DNA from: Antedon mediterranea
Lineage: Eukaryota; Echinodermata; Crinoidea; Comatulida; Antedonidae
Assembly: GCF_964355755.1 (NCBI RefSeq)
Contig: NC_092672.1
Location: 17,916,501-17,980,500, forward strand
Direction of reading: 5' to 3'
Length of the DNA stretch: 64,000 nucleotides
Shown one piece after another: positions 21,301-30,844 of the stretch (its first letter is position 1; each line of letters opens with the position of its first letter). The notes under the pieces were generated by a model, which saw only the letters and a program-made list of their open reading frames with translations, made no database searches and was not told the DNA's origin. The position numbers and the translations under genes are program-made.

Positions 21301-24300
21301 ATTCTCCAGAAAAAAGCACTTAGAAATATTTGTCATGTTCATTTTATGCATCCTTCTCATCCACTTTTTATTTCAACCCAAACATTAAATATTTTTGACC
21401 TTTATACGAAACACACTGCTATATTTATGTATCAATATAAACATAATCTATTACCTGAATCATTTAATAACTTATTTAGTACATCTGCCTCATTCCATAA
21501 TTACTCAACTAGAAACAGGTCAAACTACTGTCCACAACTAAAACGCACCAAAGTCGGACAGCAATGTATTTCCTACCAAGGAACACATATTTGGAACAAT
21601 TTAACAGACTATATAAAACAATCCCCCACTTTAAGTTTGTTTAAACAGAGATTAAAGCAATATTATAACAATAGAAATATTTAAGTTAAGTAAATCACAT
21701 TATGTTATTTTGGTTTGTTCTTTTTGTTTGTACTAATTGTTTGATCTTTTTGTTAGGGTTACATGCTTAAAGCACTTGTGCTTATTTTGTATCCCATTCC
21801 ATTATCTTATTATTTGTATTGTATTTGTATATGTTTTTATTTTGATTATGGAATAAAAATGTCGATGAATTGAAATTGAATTGAATTGAAAAATGGTATT
21901 ATAAAATTAGGATTTTTTTCCGTTTTGTGTAGGTTATCACATTCAATAGCGCGCATCTCCGCTATTTGAGCTCGATTTTTGCACAAATTTCAGTGTGTGC
22001 TTGCTTAATTATTTATCTTTCTCATAAGTTGTCAGTGTTTTCATTTTGATGACGTCATCACGCGTAAAAACTTAATAACGTAGGTCGTGTAATTTCACCT
22101 TCGCCGTAAATTTGAATATCTTACAGCTCTTCAGAATTGAAGGTTACCTTGATGATTATAATTTATTATGAAAGCTGATGAAATGTAGATATGAATTCAT
22201 ATAAAAACCAAGCCTATCGGATGTTGTGACGTTAAAATATGGCCAGATGAAGTTAAAAAGTAGTTTTTTCATCTTTTTCGTCAAAGTTATATAAATTTCA
22301 AAGAGCGCGCACAGCGCTTCTACGTGCCAGATTCTCTTCAAATTCTTATATTTATTTGCTCAATTCATTATCTTTCGAAATTGTCATATTTGAGTTTATT
22401 TTGATAATTCCATCATACCAAAAAATTAGAACATGATGTGTGTCCCGTAATTTCACCTATGCTACACTGTATAGATATACAGTATATACTGTACATATTG
22501 TATATGGCATATAATAGGCACAACTCAGCACTATAAGTATAAGCGTATGCATCATGTCAACTTTTAACGATCGTATGTTAACGTACATGCATGTTTAAAA
22601 AGTGTTAATTTCATTAAAATGATAAAAATGATCACCTATAATTTGTCAAAGTGACGAATTAAATTCTAGTTTGTATTAATTTAATTTTATATTATGAAAA
22701 AATGAGAATTGGTAGATTGGGGGTGGGAGAGAGGAGTTGTGTTGTACATAGCAGGGTACTGTGTGGTTGTCATTATTATTACATTTTATTATTACATTTT
22801 ATTATTACATTACAGGGCCGTACCCAAGATCTTACAAGGGGGGTTCGGACACTAGGTATTTGGGTCACTCTACCCCCCCCCCCCCCCCCCTCAATGGTGG
22901 GGCCTAAGTTGAAGCGTATCTTATTAAATGACACTCCTAGATGGCTGGAAATGGAACTCTCGCATATAAAATTCATGATAAATGGCACCTAGTTGGCTGG
23001 AAAAGACAATCTCATGCAGCATGCTACCAATGAGCAAAACGATCGTACTTTTATCCTTGTCCTCATACATAGACTACTTAAAGGACGATAACATTTTGTT
23101 GCTGCCGTACAGCATGTAGCATGTTAGATGCGCGTGCGCCCGAACCATAACCCCCTGGCTACAGGCCAGCATTACAACATTGTTTAACAGTATAAATCTA
23201 TCGTACACCATGTGACCCACAATCATTCAATCAAATTACAAGAACCTATTTAGGTGTCTTATAATAATATATTTATTACCATCTAATTGAAAAAGCATTT
23301 TAAAGTTTTTTAAATGTGTTTGTAGAGCCTTCATAACAAGTACATCTAATGGAAATTATATCAAAGTTTTTAAAATTGGAAAGAAAGAAGATGGTACTTC
23401 TGCAAGCATTGCAACTGTACTTGAATTTCCTAAGGTAAATTTATTTCTTATAAGTTTGGATTATGATGGAATAGAAATTGTATTTCAAATTTACAGTTGG
23501 TGTATCCTTGCCATCACAGTTGGTGTATCCTTGCCATCACAGTTGGTGTATCCTTGCCATCACAGTTGGTGTATCCTTGCCATCACAGTTGGTGTATCCT
23601 TGCCATCACAGTTGGTGTATCCTTGCCATCACAGTTGGTGTATCCTTGCCATCACAGTTGGTGTATCCTTGCCATCACAGTTGGTGTATCCTTGCCATCA
23701 CAGTTGGTGTATCCTTGCCATCACAGTTGGTGTATCCTTGCCATCACAGTTGGTGTATCCTTGCCATCACAGTTGGTGTATCCTTGCCATCACAGTTGGT
23801 GTATCCTTGCCATCACAGTTGGTGTATCCTTGCCATCACTTGATTTTGTATTATGTACCATGCATTATTCTTCCTTTTTTTAAACAATTTAATTCAAGAT
23901 TTAAAACAGGTGATTAATTGAATGATTAATTGAGTGTTTTTGTATTTGTTGAATGGGAAGAATATTTTCTATTGATGAGTCTAATCTTCTATGAAAAAGT
24001 CTTCCCATTCAACTCATAAACATTGATTTTGTATAATAAATGCTAAAAATTAAGATATTCCCTAGTATAATGGTTATAGGCCAAAAACTCACTCGTAAAA
24101 TAATCTGTAAATGTAATAAAAATAATGAGTTAACGAGTTAAGTACTATTTATTGGCTGGTAAAATACTTTTAATAATTGAATTGTCTTGTTTTTTTGTGT
24201 TTTTTTTTACAGAAACATGTACAAGATATCATATCTATTGGTATTGGTTCAGTGGTAAATGGTAGTTACATTATGACGGCCACCTCTGATACAACTATTA

Positions 24301-27300
24301 TTGTTTGGGATCTAAAAGGTTTTTTTATTAATGCAAACTAAGATTCATATAGTAATATTCAGAAAGTGATTCTTTAACTACATTAGAGAAAGAAAACACT
24401 GCAACTTGTTCTACAACCTGGCTTCATGGGTAGAATGTAGTTTTGCTTAGAAATGAAGCAGTATTCCCTTTCTTATACTGTATACTTAAACAAGATTGAC
24501 TAGCTATTACAACATAATAACTGTAATAATAACAATGTTGTTTCATGAAATTTTACAAAATTAAAAACTGTTTTATTTGCAGGTGAAGTTTTAACAACAA
24601 TCGATACACATCATATAAACAACAACCATGCTGCTGTATCCAATTGTGGCAGATTTATAGCATCATGTGGTAAGCTTTTAATTTACTCTACCTAGATTCC
24701 TCCATTGTACAGAATCTTAAAATTGTGTGTTGCCCTTTGGGTAACCAGTGTCTGAAGTTTAATTTCCCTGACAATATTTTAACTTGCCCAAATTGTTTGC
24801 ATTACATTTTTTATAGCAATTTAAGGGCCACAATGGAAATAAGTTTGACCATTGGTTACTTTTTTGTGCTACCCTGAATTCATTCCTGTACTGTTTTTAG
24901 TATTATATTGTTTTGATATTTTGTTTTTTGCAGGAGCTTTGTTTTTAATTTTGTGTATGCAATGAGTCTTATTTTTGTTAATTTCATGGTGAAATTGTTT
25001 CTATTTTAGTTTTTTTGTATGATTTTAATGGTTTTTAAAATTTTGCAATTTTTTTGTGGGATCTTTGTTATCTTATATGCTACTTTTGTAATTAAATTAA
25101 ATTGTGGTCTAGTTTTGAATTGTTGTTTTAAGCAGTGATGCTTATTATACTTTCACAATTACGAAAATAAAGGGTGTGCAAAAATTGCAAAATTCGCAAC
25201 GCTGTTTATATTACAGTCGATCAGGCTTAGAGGCTTAATATGGAAAAATTTATATAAAATTTATATTGTTTGTTCAGGTGTAATTAAAACATTAAAATAA
25301 ATTGCAACCAACCGAAAATGCAAGGCCCTACTCAGCCTGTGCTGCCTCACTCAAAACAATGATGAAATTCCTCTAGGGAGTGATCGACAAGCGTGGTGCC
25401 ATGGAAGGATTGATTGCTAAAATAATAGGCCGTAAGCAGTAAATCGTATCATTTCGTCTCATTCCAGTGTTATGGGTCTAGAATTTCTTGACATATTTAC
25501 AATGCTAATTTTATAGTTAACGACATAGTGGAGCTGTAGTTTGGTGGTTAACGTGCTTGCCTTCCAATCCTGACCTAGTGCAGCAAACTCACAATGCTGT
25601 GGGTACATCAGTGACCGGCTGGTTTTCTCTCTCTAATTGGATATGATAATAAAAAAAAGCAAAACTCTTAATAAAAACGAAAAGTAATCAGCCAAGTTCA
25701 AAAATTTTGGAAAAACTAACCTTTCACATCAGGTATTAGGGCTATATTGTATATTGGTTTCGTTTTTGATAGATAGTTTTTAAAGCTGATTCAATATTCT
25801 AAATGTTATATTATGTTTGTAGTACTAGACATAAGCAACAGTTATTACTATAAAGTTGTATATATACTATATTTGCTATAATATTTATAATTCATTACTG
25901 GTTGATTATATTTAAAGCAATTTGTAATAATTAAAATACTTTGTATATTTGACAACAGTCTTATTTGTGGAAAATAAAAAATACATCATAGTATTCATTA
26001 CCAGATAGTTAAATGTCTATAGGCTTTATGTATGTACTGTATAACAACCTTTACCTTTAATATTATCCATGATGATTTAAATACATTTTAGCCAATGTTT
26101 ATAATGACAGTAACAATTACAACCAGGTTAGCTACTAAGGGATTCATTTGTTATGTTTTTAAATTTACACTAAAAAAACAAAAAATGCAATTTTCAGTTA
26201 AAATAATTGATTGCGTAATCATTTTTTGATGTGTAACTATCCAACTAGAATATCCAATGCATGAATATAAAGACATACGGTAAGCTTTAAAATGGCCAAA
26301 ACTTAAAAATTATCTATACAATTTGTAAAATCACACTTTTTGCAGCTTCCTCAATAAAAACCTTAAAAATTTAAGATTACAATACCAAATTTCAAAAGCT
26401 GTTTACCAACCCTCTCAAGAAGTCATACAGAAAATATAAACATGGTATGTGAATTATATATGAAGATACTGCATCTCAAAAATCCCAGAAAGTCTCAAAT
26501 TGACTAAATAATCTAAATTTTTCTCCCTACAGATGTAGATTTTAAATTTGAAATTTTAGATATGTGTTTACAATCCACTTGACTACCCACATGGTAAATG
26601 TAATAACACTTGTTATTTGTAAAGTTATTACTTCATAAAAATTTATTTTTGCAGTACCTTTGAGGGGCAATTGCTTGAAATTGACTGGATATTTTATGGA
26701 GAACTTTGATAATAGTGTGGGAAACATGTTCATTTCAAAATATCGACTCTCAAAATCTAGACCCCGAACGTTGGAACAAAGTTCATATTCTAGGCCTTTT
26801 TTGAGCTACTGCTTACGGCCTATGATGTTCAAACTGGAATTAAATAAAGTATTTCTTAGGTAATTTTTTATGAAATGTATGGAAGTAACTAAACATACAT
26901 TTTGAGATCAAAGGGATGGAATGCAACAAAACAAGTTATCATATCAAGTGTTACTATTTTGTTTGTAAATAATATAAATTGAAATTTCCTTTTACAGATA
27001 AATAGTTTAAAGCTTAACAATATTTTTTATTTCAAATGAAGGCTTTACTCCTGATGTAAAATTATGGGAAGTAGTGTTTAACAGAAGCAATGAATTTACA
27101 GAAGTTCGTCGAGCTATGGAACTCAAGGGTCACTCTGCTAGTGTTTATTACTTTTCCTTCAATCTAGATTCTACCAGGTATATTAATTATACACCATACT
27201 TGTCTATGTGTAGTAATTTTAAGCTTCTACACTACCACTCACCTATGACCCTTTATCTGATTTCTTTAACACATTTACTGTAGTTTTTTCTTTCTTTGTA

Positions 27301-28791
27301 CTGTCATTAGAATGGCAACTGTATCTAAAGATGGTACTTGGAAATTGTGGGACACAGATGGTAAGTGAAGTGTGTGTTTGTTTTAGTATTATCTTAAACT
27401 GAAGTTGTCAAAATTAAAGATAATTGTTAAAAATCTTCTCTTTAGAATTTTATTGCTTATAAATTATATATACTGGTAAAGACAATATTGTATTTTAAAA
27501 TTTATATATATATATTTATCAATTTCTTAACTTGCCATGTAACCATTAATATTTTAACTTTTTAGGTGAACACATCATGGATTTTTGAACTGTTTTCTTT
27601 TGTAATGTTTTTTACATCTTATAACAAAATATATGAAATTGAAACTCCAATTATTTGTACAATTCCCGGTTTTTCCTATTTTTTTCACAAATAGTCTTGA
27701 CTACTACTATGCAAATAACTAACATTTGTCTTGTACTGTATTGTAGTGGAGTATATGAAACAACAGGATCCTTATCTTCTTTGTACTGGATCATTCAATC
27801 ATACTGAACCTAGTCGAATTTGTCTATCCTACGACTCGCATAGTATTGCCATAGCAACTCATGCAAATATCTATGTATTTAATGCTGAAGAGGGGGTTTT
27901 AGATCATGAATATCATGATGTTCATGCATGTAAGTTATTTATTTTTGTCTTAGTATAGTTCAAATTTAGCTGTGTGGATGTGTTAAAATTAAGGTAATGG
28001 GTTAGGGTTAGAAATCTAAGCTAATCAATCTTAGTAGTATACTGTTATATATGTTTTTCAGTACCGATTACTTCAATAGCTTTTAGTCCAAGTAGTTACT
28101 ATCTTGTATCAAGCGGGGATAGACACATACAAGTATTCCACAACATCACTGGTTACAAGGCCAATATAGCTGAGATGGAAAAGAAACTTGTAAAAGCTAC
28201 TAGTAATACTGTTAAAGATCGCTTAAATTTACAGCTTAAAACTGAAAGGTAAGTTTTTTGTGTTATGTAAAATTTATATTATTGTCAACATAACAGCCAA
28301 CTAAATAATTGATCTATACTTCAGTGCACATACATTGTAGTAATAATCGTATTGAAATGTTTATCTAATAAATGTTGCAGTATGTTCATAAATAAAAGGA
28401 AGAATTGTTAAGAAAATGAATGTCCATAATAAAATGTTCTCCAGACAAAGAAGATATATTAATATTTATGAAGATTTGTAATTGTAATTATATTAATGTA
28501 TGTATATTTAAAACACCAACAATTCTAGGTAAATAAATAATAATAAAATATAAAACATGTATTAATAATGATAATTTAGTATATTTTCCTTTCTGCAGTA
28601 AATTGAGCTAAACCATTAAGATAGTTGAGCTAAACCATTAAGACAATTGAGCTAAACCATGTTTTAAAATCTAACACCAAACAAAATGCAATAAGCAAAA
28701 CAATTAAGACGTCTGTGAAATATCCTTAAGTTCTAATGTGTTTTTTCCCAGAGAGAAACTAGAATCTATCGGAGTAAATGGTTCAGCATAG
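15383..28791 (+). CDS. TBL2: TBL2, transducin beta-like 2 (WD40), partial, nine exons
   Basis: Exons: 15383-15445, 23326-23434, 24213-24318, 24583-24669, 27043-27177, 27311-27360, 27747-27929, 28062-28248, 28752-28791 (TAG). All junctions are AG/GT and phases agree, except for a one-base shortfall in exon 5. The product aligns with TBL2 from the second WD region to the end: NVEYDHGTNVKFSPDC, TATSDTTIIVWDLKG, CGRFIASCGFTPDV, MATVSKDGTWKLWDTDVEY, QQDPYLL, then a C-terminal helix (EMEKKLVKATSNTVKDRLNL). About 125 N-terminal residues (membrane anchor and first WD repeat in vertebrate TBL2) are missing and were not found upstream. In vertebrates the protein sits in the ER membrane and is linked to the PERK stress response. 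Exon 5 reads FTPDV in one frame and LWEVVF in the next (GTAAATTA at 27057-27064 where GTAAAATTA is expected), a one-base deletion or assembly error. Intron 1 holds a nested transposon. Confidence 0.9.
15580..15627. repeat. Perfect 17-bp inverted repeat with 14-nt loop
   Basis: AAAGGTTATATATCAAC at 15580-15596 is the exact reverse complement of 15611-15627. It lies in TBL2 intron 1, 134 nt after the donor. The stem and a following pyrimidine-rich run resemble the 5' hairpins of the Helentron-like families here, so it may be the 5' end of another, undefined copy. Confidence 0.6.
17005..17826 (+). CDS. LINE ORF1p, coiled coil with RRM-like and CTD domains
   Basis: 273 aa. Residues about 45-140 are rich in Lys/Glu heptads (KLDKVLENQ through KMADMENSILKQ), consistent with a trimerising coiled coil. 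Then comes an RRM-like start (RYSRSFNLRFGGV, about 138-150) and an L1-ORF1p-like C-terminal domain (ENCHRTGKRR...KPRHIIAKFL, about 179-200). Such proteins bind element RNA and act as nucleic-acid chaperones in the ribonucleoprotein particle. Two adjacent ATGs begin the frame; the first is used. The L1-type ORF1p paired with a CR1/L2-type ORF2 is known from some non-L1 clades, so the pairing alone does not prove a chimera. Confidence 0.85.
   Translation: MMATNRPTRANTKSIDLTRKARPSESLEADDPIEASGDRQGETQTLADQLGRLSEQLNGKLDKVLENQKNYNKRLTKLETTVKDLEKSVEYAHDSTNKTKEEIKKIGNEIKKMEEYENKMAAYQDKMADMENSILKQERYSRSFNLRFGGVIENATENTQDLLQKVLREELGLKDIEIENCHRTGKRRLDNKPRHIIAKFLYRPQRNQVLKLGKVKLKSKSQNVFITEDLPDADMKKKRELSTIMAQAYAEKRKPVFRNGQLFIDGKPYKPLK
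17827..18717 (+). other. Long non-coding region between LINE ORF1 and ORF2
   Basis: About 890 nt with stops in all frames. It includes an inverted repeat around 17850-17877 (ATTAATTAATGTTCAATTGAA type), an AATAAAC near 17993 followed by a GTTT run, and a partial internal duplication: GTTTCAACGTAG(T/C)TGTTTACCGG near 18158 and again near 18385. It may hold a second promoter or ribosome-entry function, or mark a composite element; the sequence does not decide. Confidence 0.6.
18718..21684 (+). CDS. LINE ORF2p, APE endonuclease plus reverse transcriptase
   Basis: 988 aa, fully open. The endonuclease spans about 36-255, with FGLNCRSVVNK near 38, SETWL near 69-73, VGDYN near 177-181 and ISDHFP near 246-251. 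The reverse transcriptase spans about 520-780, with NNYRPISILP near 552, VFLDLSKAFDTIDHD near 622-636, GVPQGSILGPLLF near 682-694 and the catalytic MYADDTN near 711-717. The C-terminal part has the usual NKxLTLNVxKSKYVIF and KFLGLFLDETLSF blocks. The ATG follows the non-coding inter-ORF region, so translation needs reinitiation, internal entry or a separate transcript. A degenerate relative lies at 39731-41219. Confidence 0.92.
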   Translation: MFECDLFDNVNVSTEYFNEDNLISSLEHSNLSSNFSIFGLNCRSVVNKFDLISNYLDSLVHAFSVIAFSETWLTEKDNINLYQLPGYSLIHNDRKDKRGGGVAFYVTNKLTYIIRNDLSSCMTEAETIFIEIELESRNNVICGIVYRPPSRSLQKFDDELTCVMQMINLEKKKAYLVGDYNINLLQQSTDNTIQSHLDTIFSQSFQPIIKSPTRISDNCASIIDNIYCNIDSFTTSLKSGILITDISDHFPIFCVDTLEKHNKQYPRFVYKRQYSPQQTEYFLQELQSNQWNDVLFSNNANVAYQNFTNTLNKTIDNCFPLKRIRNKANKLKSPWITAEIARAISQKHKLYKKYKQNNTTTNKSTYIHFRNKLTTTIRNRKKEYYMVQFERNKQDIKKTWTILNDIMGRKKTTNLPTKIKLGTETFSHNDEKADAFNSFFINIGEKLNNKFRHESQNEEITHRTFLKGNFTSSMFFKPVTEHELNHYIKNTKNTSPGHDGISAQLIKSASPFILKPLLHIINTSLSSGCVPADIKIAKVIPVFKNGDISDINNYRPISILPFFSKIFERIVYDQTICYLSKYNVLSKTQYGFRQHHSTSHALIQSIEKITNAIENKEFTLGVFLDLSKAFDTIDHDVLLDKLRFYGIRGVPLNWFSNYLKKRLQYTFIVNTASSKMTVNTGVPQGSILGPLLFLIFINDISLACNHVDMIMYADDTNVFYSHNDITQAFDTMNQELSILSDWFIANKLTLNVNKSKYVIFKARNKSADTTSLELRMGNECIVKATEVKFLGLFLDETLSFNFHVNEVANSISRIIGVLNKVKSMLSSKILLTVYNALILPRITYAITVWGATSATNLNRIHILQKKALRNICHVHFMHPSHPLFISTQTLNIFDLYTKHTAIFMYQYKHNLLPESFNNLFSTSASFHNYSTRNRSNYCPQLKRTKVGQQCISYQGTHIWNNLTDYIKQSPTLSLFKQRLKQYYNNRNI
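22815..23165. mobile_element. Candidate MITE with GGGCCGTACCC-type ends
   Basis: The left end GGGCCGTACCCAAG and the right end, read inversely (GGCCTGTAGCCAGGGGG), share a degenerate terminal inverted repeat. Both ends are followed inward by G-rich GGTTCGG segments. A run of 18 C lies at 22873-22890. There is no coding capacity. It lies in TBL2 intron 1. Boundaries and target duplication are not firm. Confidence 0.45.
23493..23837. repeat. Perfect 23-bp minisatellite, 15 copies
   Basis: Fifteen apparently identical head-to-tail copies of a 23-bp unit beginning ACAGTTGGTGTATCC, in TBL2 intron 2. The unit length is not a multiple of three and it contains no stop, so all three plus-strand frames stay open through it; those open frames are not genes. 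Identity among units implies recent expansion or an assembly-collapsed array. Confidence 0.95.
24670..25425. other. TBL2 intron 4, left part
   Basis: AT-rich intron sequence after the donor at 24670, with no recognisable element. Confidence 0.5.
25426..26822. mobile_element. Candidate 1.4-kb non-autonomous DNA transposon
   Basis: TAGGCCGTAAGCAGTA at 25426-25441 is repeated inverted at 26807-26822, and both ends carry a TCTAGA motif further in. The element lies in TBL2 intron 4. No transposase is seen. A tRNA-like, SINE-type segment at about 25530-25630 (GGTGGTTAACGTGCTTGCCTTCC) appears to be nested inside. Confidence 0.6.
25528..25635 (+). repeat. Possible tRNA-derived SINE fragment
   Basis: AGTTTGGTGGTTAACGTGCTTGCC resembles the A-box half of a tRNA-type SINE head. 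A clear B box and tail are not evident, and no second copy was found in the window, so this remains a suggestion. Confidence 0.3.
28598..28664 (+). repeat. Three-copy 22-bp tandem repeat in TBL2 intron 8
   Basis: Three near-identical units TTGAGCTAAACCATTAAGA(T/C)A lie about 90 nt before the last TBL2 exon. The unit contains a GCTAA-type branch-point-like motif, but a splicing role is speculative. Confidence 0.7.
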
Positions 28792-29380
28792 TATTGAGAA
28801 TAAACAGTGCAGTTTACAACATTCAGTGGGGCCAAGAAATATTCCCACTCTAATTTCAATTTCAACACACACTTGATTTTATTAATCAGCATGTAATTAT
28901 TGAATAACTTAAAATTGTAAAACTGAATTTTACCTTATTATTACCTTATATTGTTATTATCAACCATACTGGTAAACATATAAATATTGCAAGCCTTTGT
29001 TTTATTATTGTTTTAGCTTTATTAGAAAATGTATTATGTGATTCTAAATAAAGGTCTGCCAATGATAATTTTATAGTTACTGTATGAAGATGTATCATTG
29101 TTTTCCAAATATCCAAATATAAGCTTGTCACTTCATTTCAATGTGTAAATCAATTGACCAAGTAAGCCTAGCATTATTTTGGTTTTCTTTTCATTTGTAC
29201 AATATTTCAATGTTAATGCAGGAATATCCTTTTCCGAACTGATTTTAACCAAATACAAAAATGAACTAAATTTAATTTTGTCACTACTGTATGACGATTT
29301 ATAGGTTATATGCATTGATTTAAATAAAGATAACTGATTTTTAAAGGATATATTGATCATGGAATGCCATGGATTGATTC
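28792..29380 (+). other. TBL2 3' flank
   Basis: Follows the TAG of TBL2. AATAAA-type signals occur near 28799 (GAGAATAAAC) and 29046 (CTAAATAAAGG); the latter gives a ~270-nt 3' UTR. No other gene is visible. Confidence 0.5.
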
Positions 29381-30450
29381 TGTCAGAATCTTTAATTATT
29401 TATAATATGAAAGATAGAATCTTGCTAACGCAAATACAATAGCCAATGCACATCAAGCTATATACCCTTGAATAAAACAATCCGATCAAAGATCCCTCCG
29501 TGTATATGTCGTAAACCACCCTTGTTACATAATAATAAAGATATAAATTAAGTTTTCTCTACATTGCATTATGAATCATGTGTATAATTTACACACTATA
29601 AGAAATAAAATGAAACAAACAATACAGATATAACAAACAAAATCTTGTTTCGTTTCCCACCAAGACACACCTGACTAAAAGTTGAAAGATCATAATTTTT
29701 TACTATGATGACATCTATGATTTCAAAGTGTCATGTCAAAGTATATACTTTTAACTTTCATATATGAACATTTTAAAGAGAAATGTTAATGTTAAGTTTG
29801 TTATTTCGGTTTAATGACGTACTCAACTTTGTTTCTCTCTTAATTTCATTATAAATTATACATGATATATACACTTTAAGAAAATGAAATGAAAAATAGG
29901 GTTCACCAAGCATTCTGACGATCTATAAAAATTTAGCATATTTTCACCATTTTGTTAACTTGCATGTGCGTAGCCGGTCACTTTTGACGTGCTCGTATAA
30001 CATGGTTTCAATTTAAAAAGTGAATAAATATGATGAAATTGCTAAAGAAATGTAAAATAAAACAGAAACCGGGCAAAAAAGTGGGCGTTTAATGCGCAGT
30101 GCCCATGCAAAAATCTACACTCAAAATTGCCATAAATGTACTCTAATTTCATCGAAAATAAATTGTAAAAGTTTTAAGTGTTCGTACACATGCGTTGTAT
30201 GGACTAGGCACGTAATTGTATTGCCATATGATGAAACATGAGCTGAAATTTATGAGTACCAAATTTGGTTTAATTATAATACATGCTTGTGAAGATATGA
30301 TTACAAACGTGATTTCGTTAAATTACGCACCATGAAAAGATAATCCCGGCCATAATGAATATACTTCGAAAAATTGACGTAGCTAGATGAAATTGTTCCC
30401 AAGATAATTGAATGACAAAAATAATGCTACGGGAATAAATAAAGATTCTG
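29380..30450 (-). mobile_element. Degenerate Helentron-like body
   Basis: On the minus strand, blocks match the body of copies A and B in order: GTGACGTAATTT-like, the GAGCA(C/G)GT block, ATGGTGAAAA, then CGTCAGAATGC before the tail region. The part 29400-29980 is also closely similar to 56880-57600. No terminal hairpins were identified, so the ends are approximate. Confidence 0.5.
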
Positions 30451-30844
30451 ACAAAATCAAAAAGTATATACATAAGAATGCATATAACCTAATTAAAGAA
30501 TGCTTCTGAAATAAGTGGTGCTTGAGTCCATAACCACCAGATCATAAGTCTAATCAGTTGGTGTGTTAGTGTATTGTGAACATATGTCTTTAACAAATAT
30601 CCCTTTTTATTATTGCTTCTAATTTTGTGTATTTTTCTTCTTTTTTAAACATAATTTCTTTAAAATAGGTTTTCATTTAACTTCAATAAAATAAAATGAA
30701 CATGAAACTGTTTTTATTTCTGTTTGTAACATCGTATTAATTGTCTCGGTTATCATCTCAGAGTCATTGATTGAATGTCCAGAATGTTAATTCACAGAGG
30801 ACGTAAAATCGGATAAGTACTGAAATATTTTATTGTCACCCGGA

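Larger units (their letters stand above)
16866..21889 (+). mobile_element. Full-length two-ORF LINE (CR1/L2-group, Jockey superfamily)
   Basis: The boundaries come from comparison with Helentron-like copy A, whose sequence is continuous where copy B is interrupted. The element has a ~140-nt 5' UTR, ORF1 (17005-17826), a ~890-nt inter-ORF region, ORF2 (18718-21684), and a 3' UTR with GGAATAAAA near 21850 ending in TTGAA tandem repeats. About ten bases of the target seem to have been lost on insertion and no target duplication is visible, as is usual for this group. Both ORFs are open, so the copy is potentially competent. It lies in the sense orientation in TBL2 intron 1. Confidence 0.85.
16181..22669 (+). 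mobile_element. Helentron-like element, copy B (split by a LINE)
   Basis: Same ends as copy A: the 5' hairpin AGGTGATCATTT/AAATGATCACCT (16184-16213), the 3' inverted repeat, and a hairpin at about 22640 with one G-T wobble, ending AAATTCTAG before T. The body matches copy A over 16234-16865 and again over 21890-22669; a LINE occupies the gap. It lies in TBL2 intron 1 in the same orientation as the gene. No Rep-helicase is present, so it is non-autonomous. Confidence 0.75.

Noticed and set aside
7814-22669. A Rep-helicase or other transposase gene inside the Helentron-like copies
   Set aside because: No HUH-Rep or helicase motif is visible in any frame; all copies look non-autonomous.
23493-23837. 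CRISPR-like regular repeats
   Set aside because: The units are contiguous without spacers and the DNA is eukaryotic; it is a minisatellite.
23456-23917. Three overlapping plus-strand open frames of 121-153 codons
   Set aside because: They arise only because a stop-free 23-bp repeat is read in all three phases; the region is a TBL2 intron.
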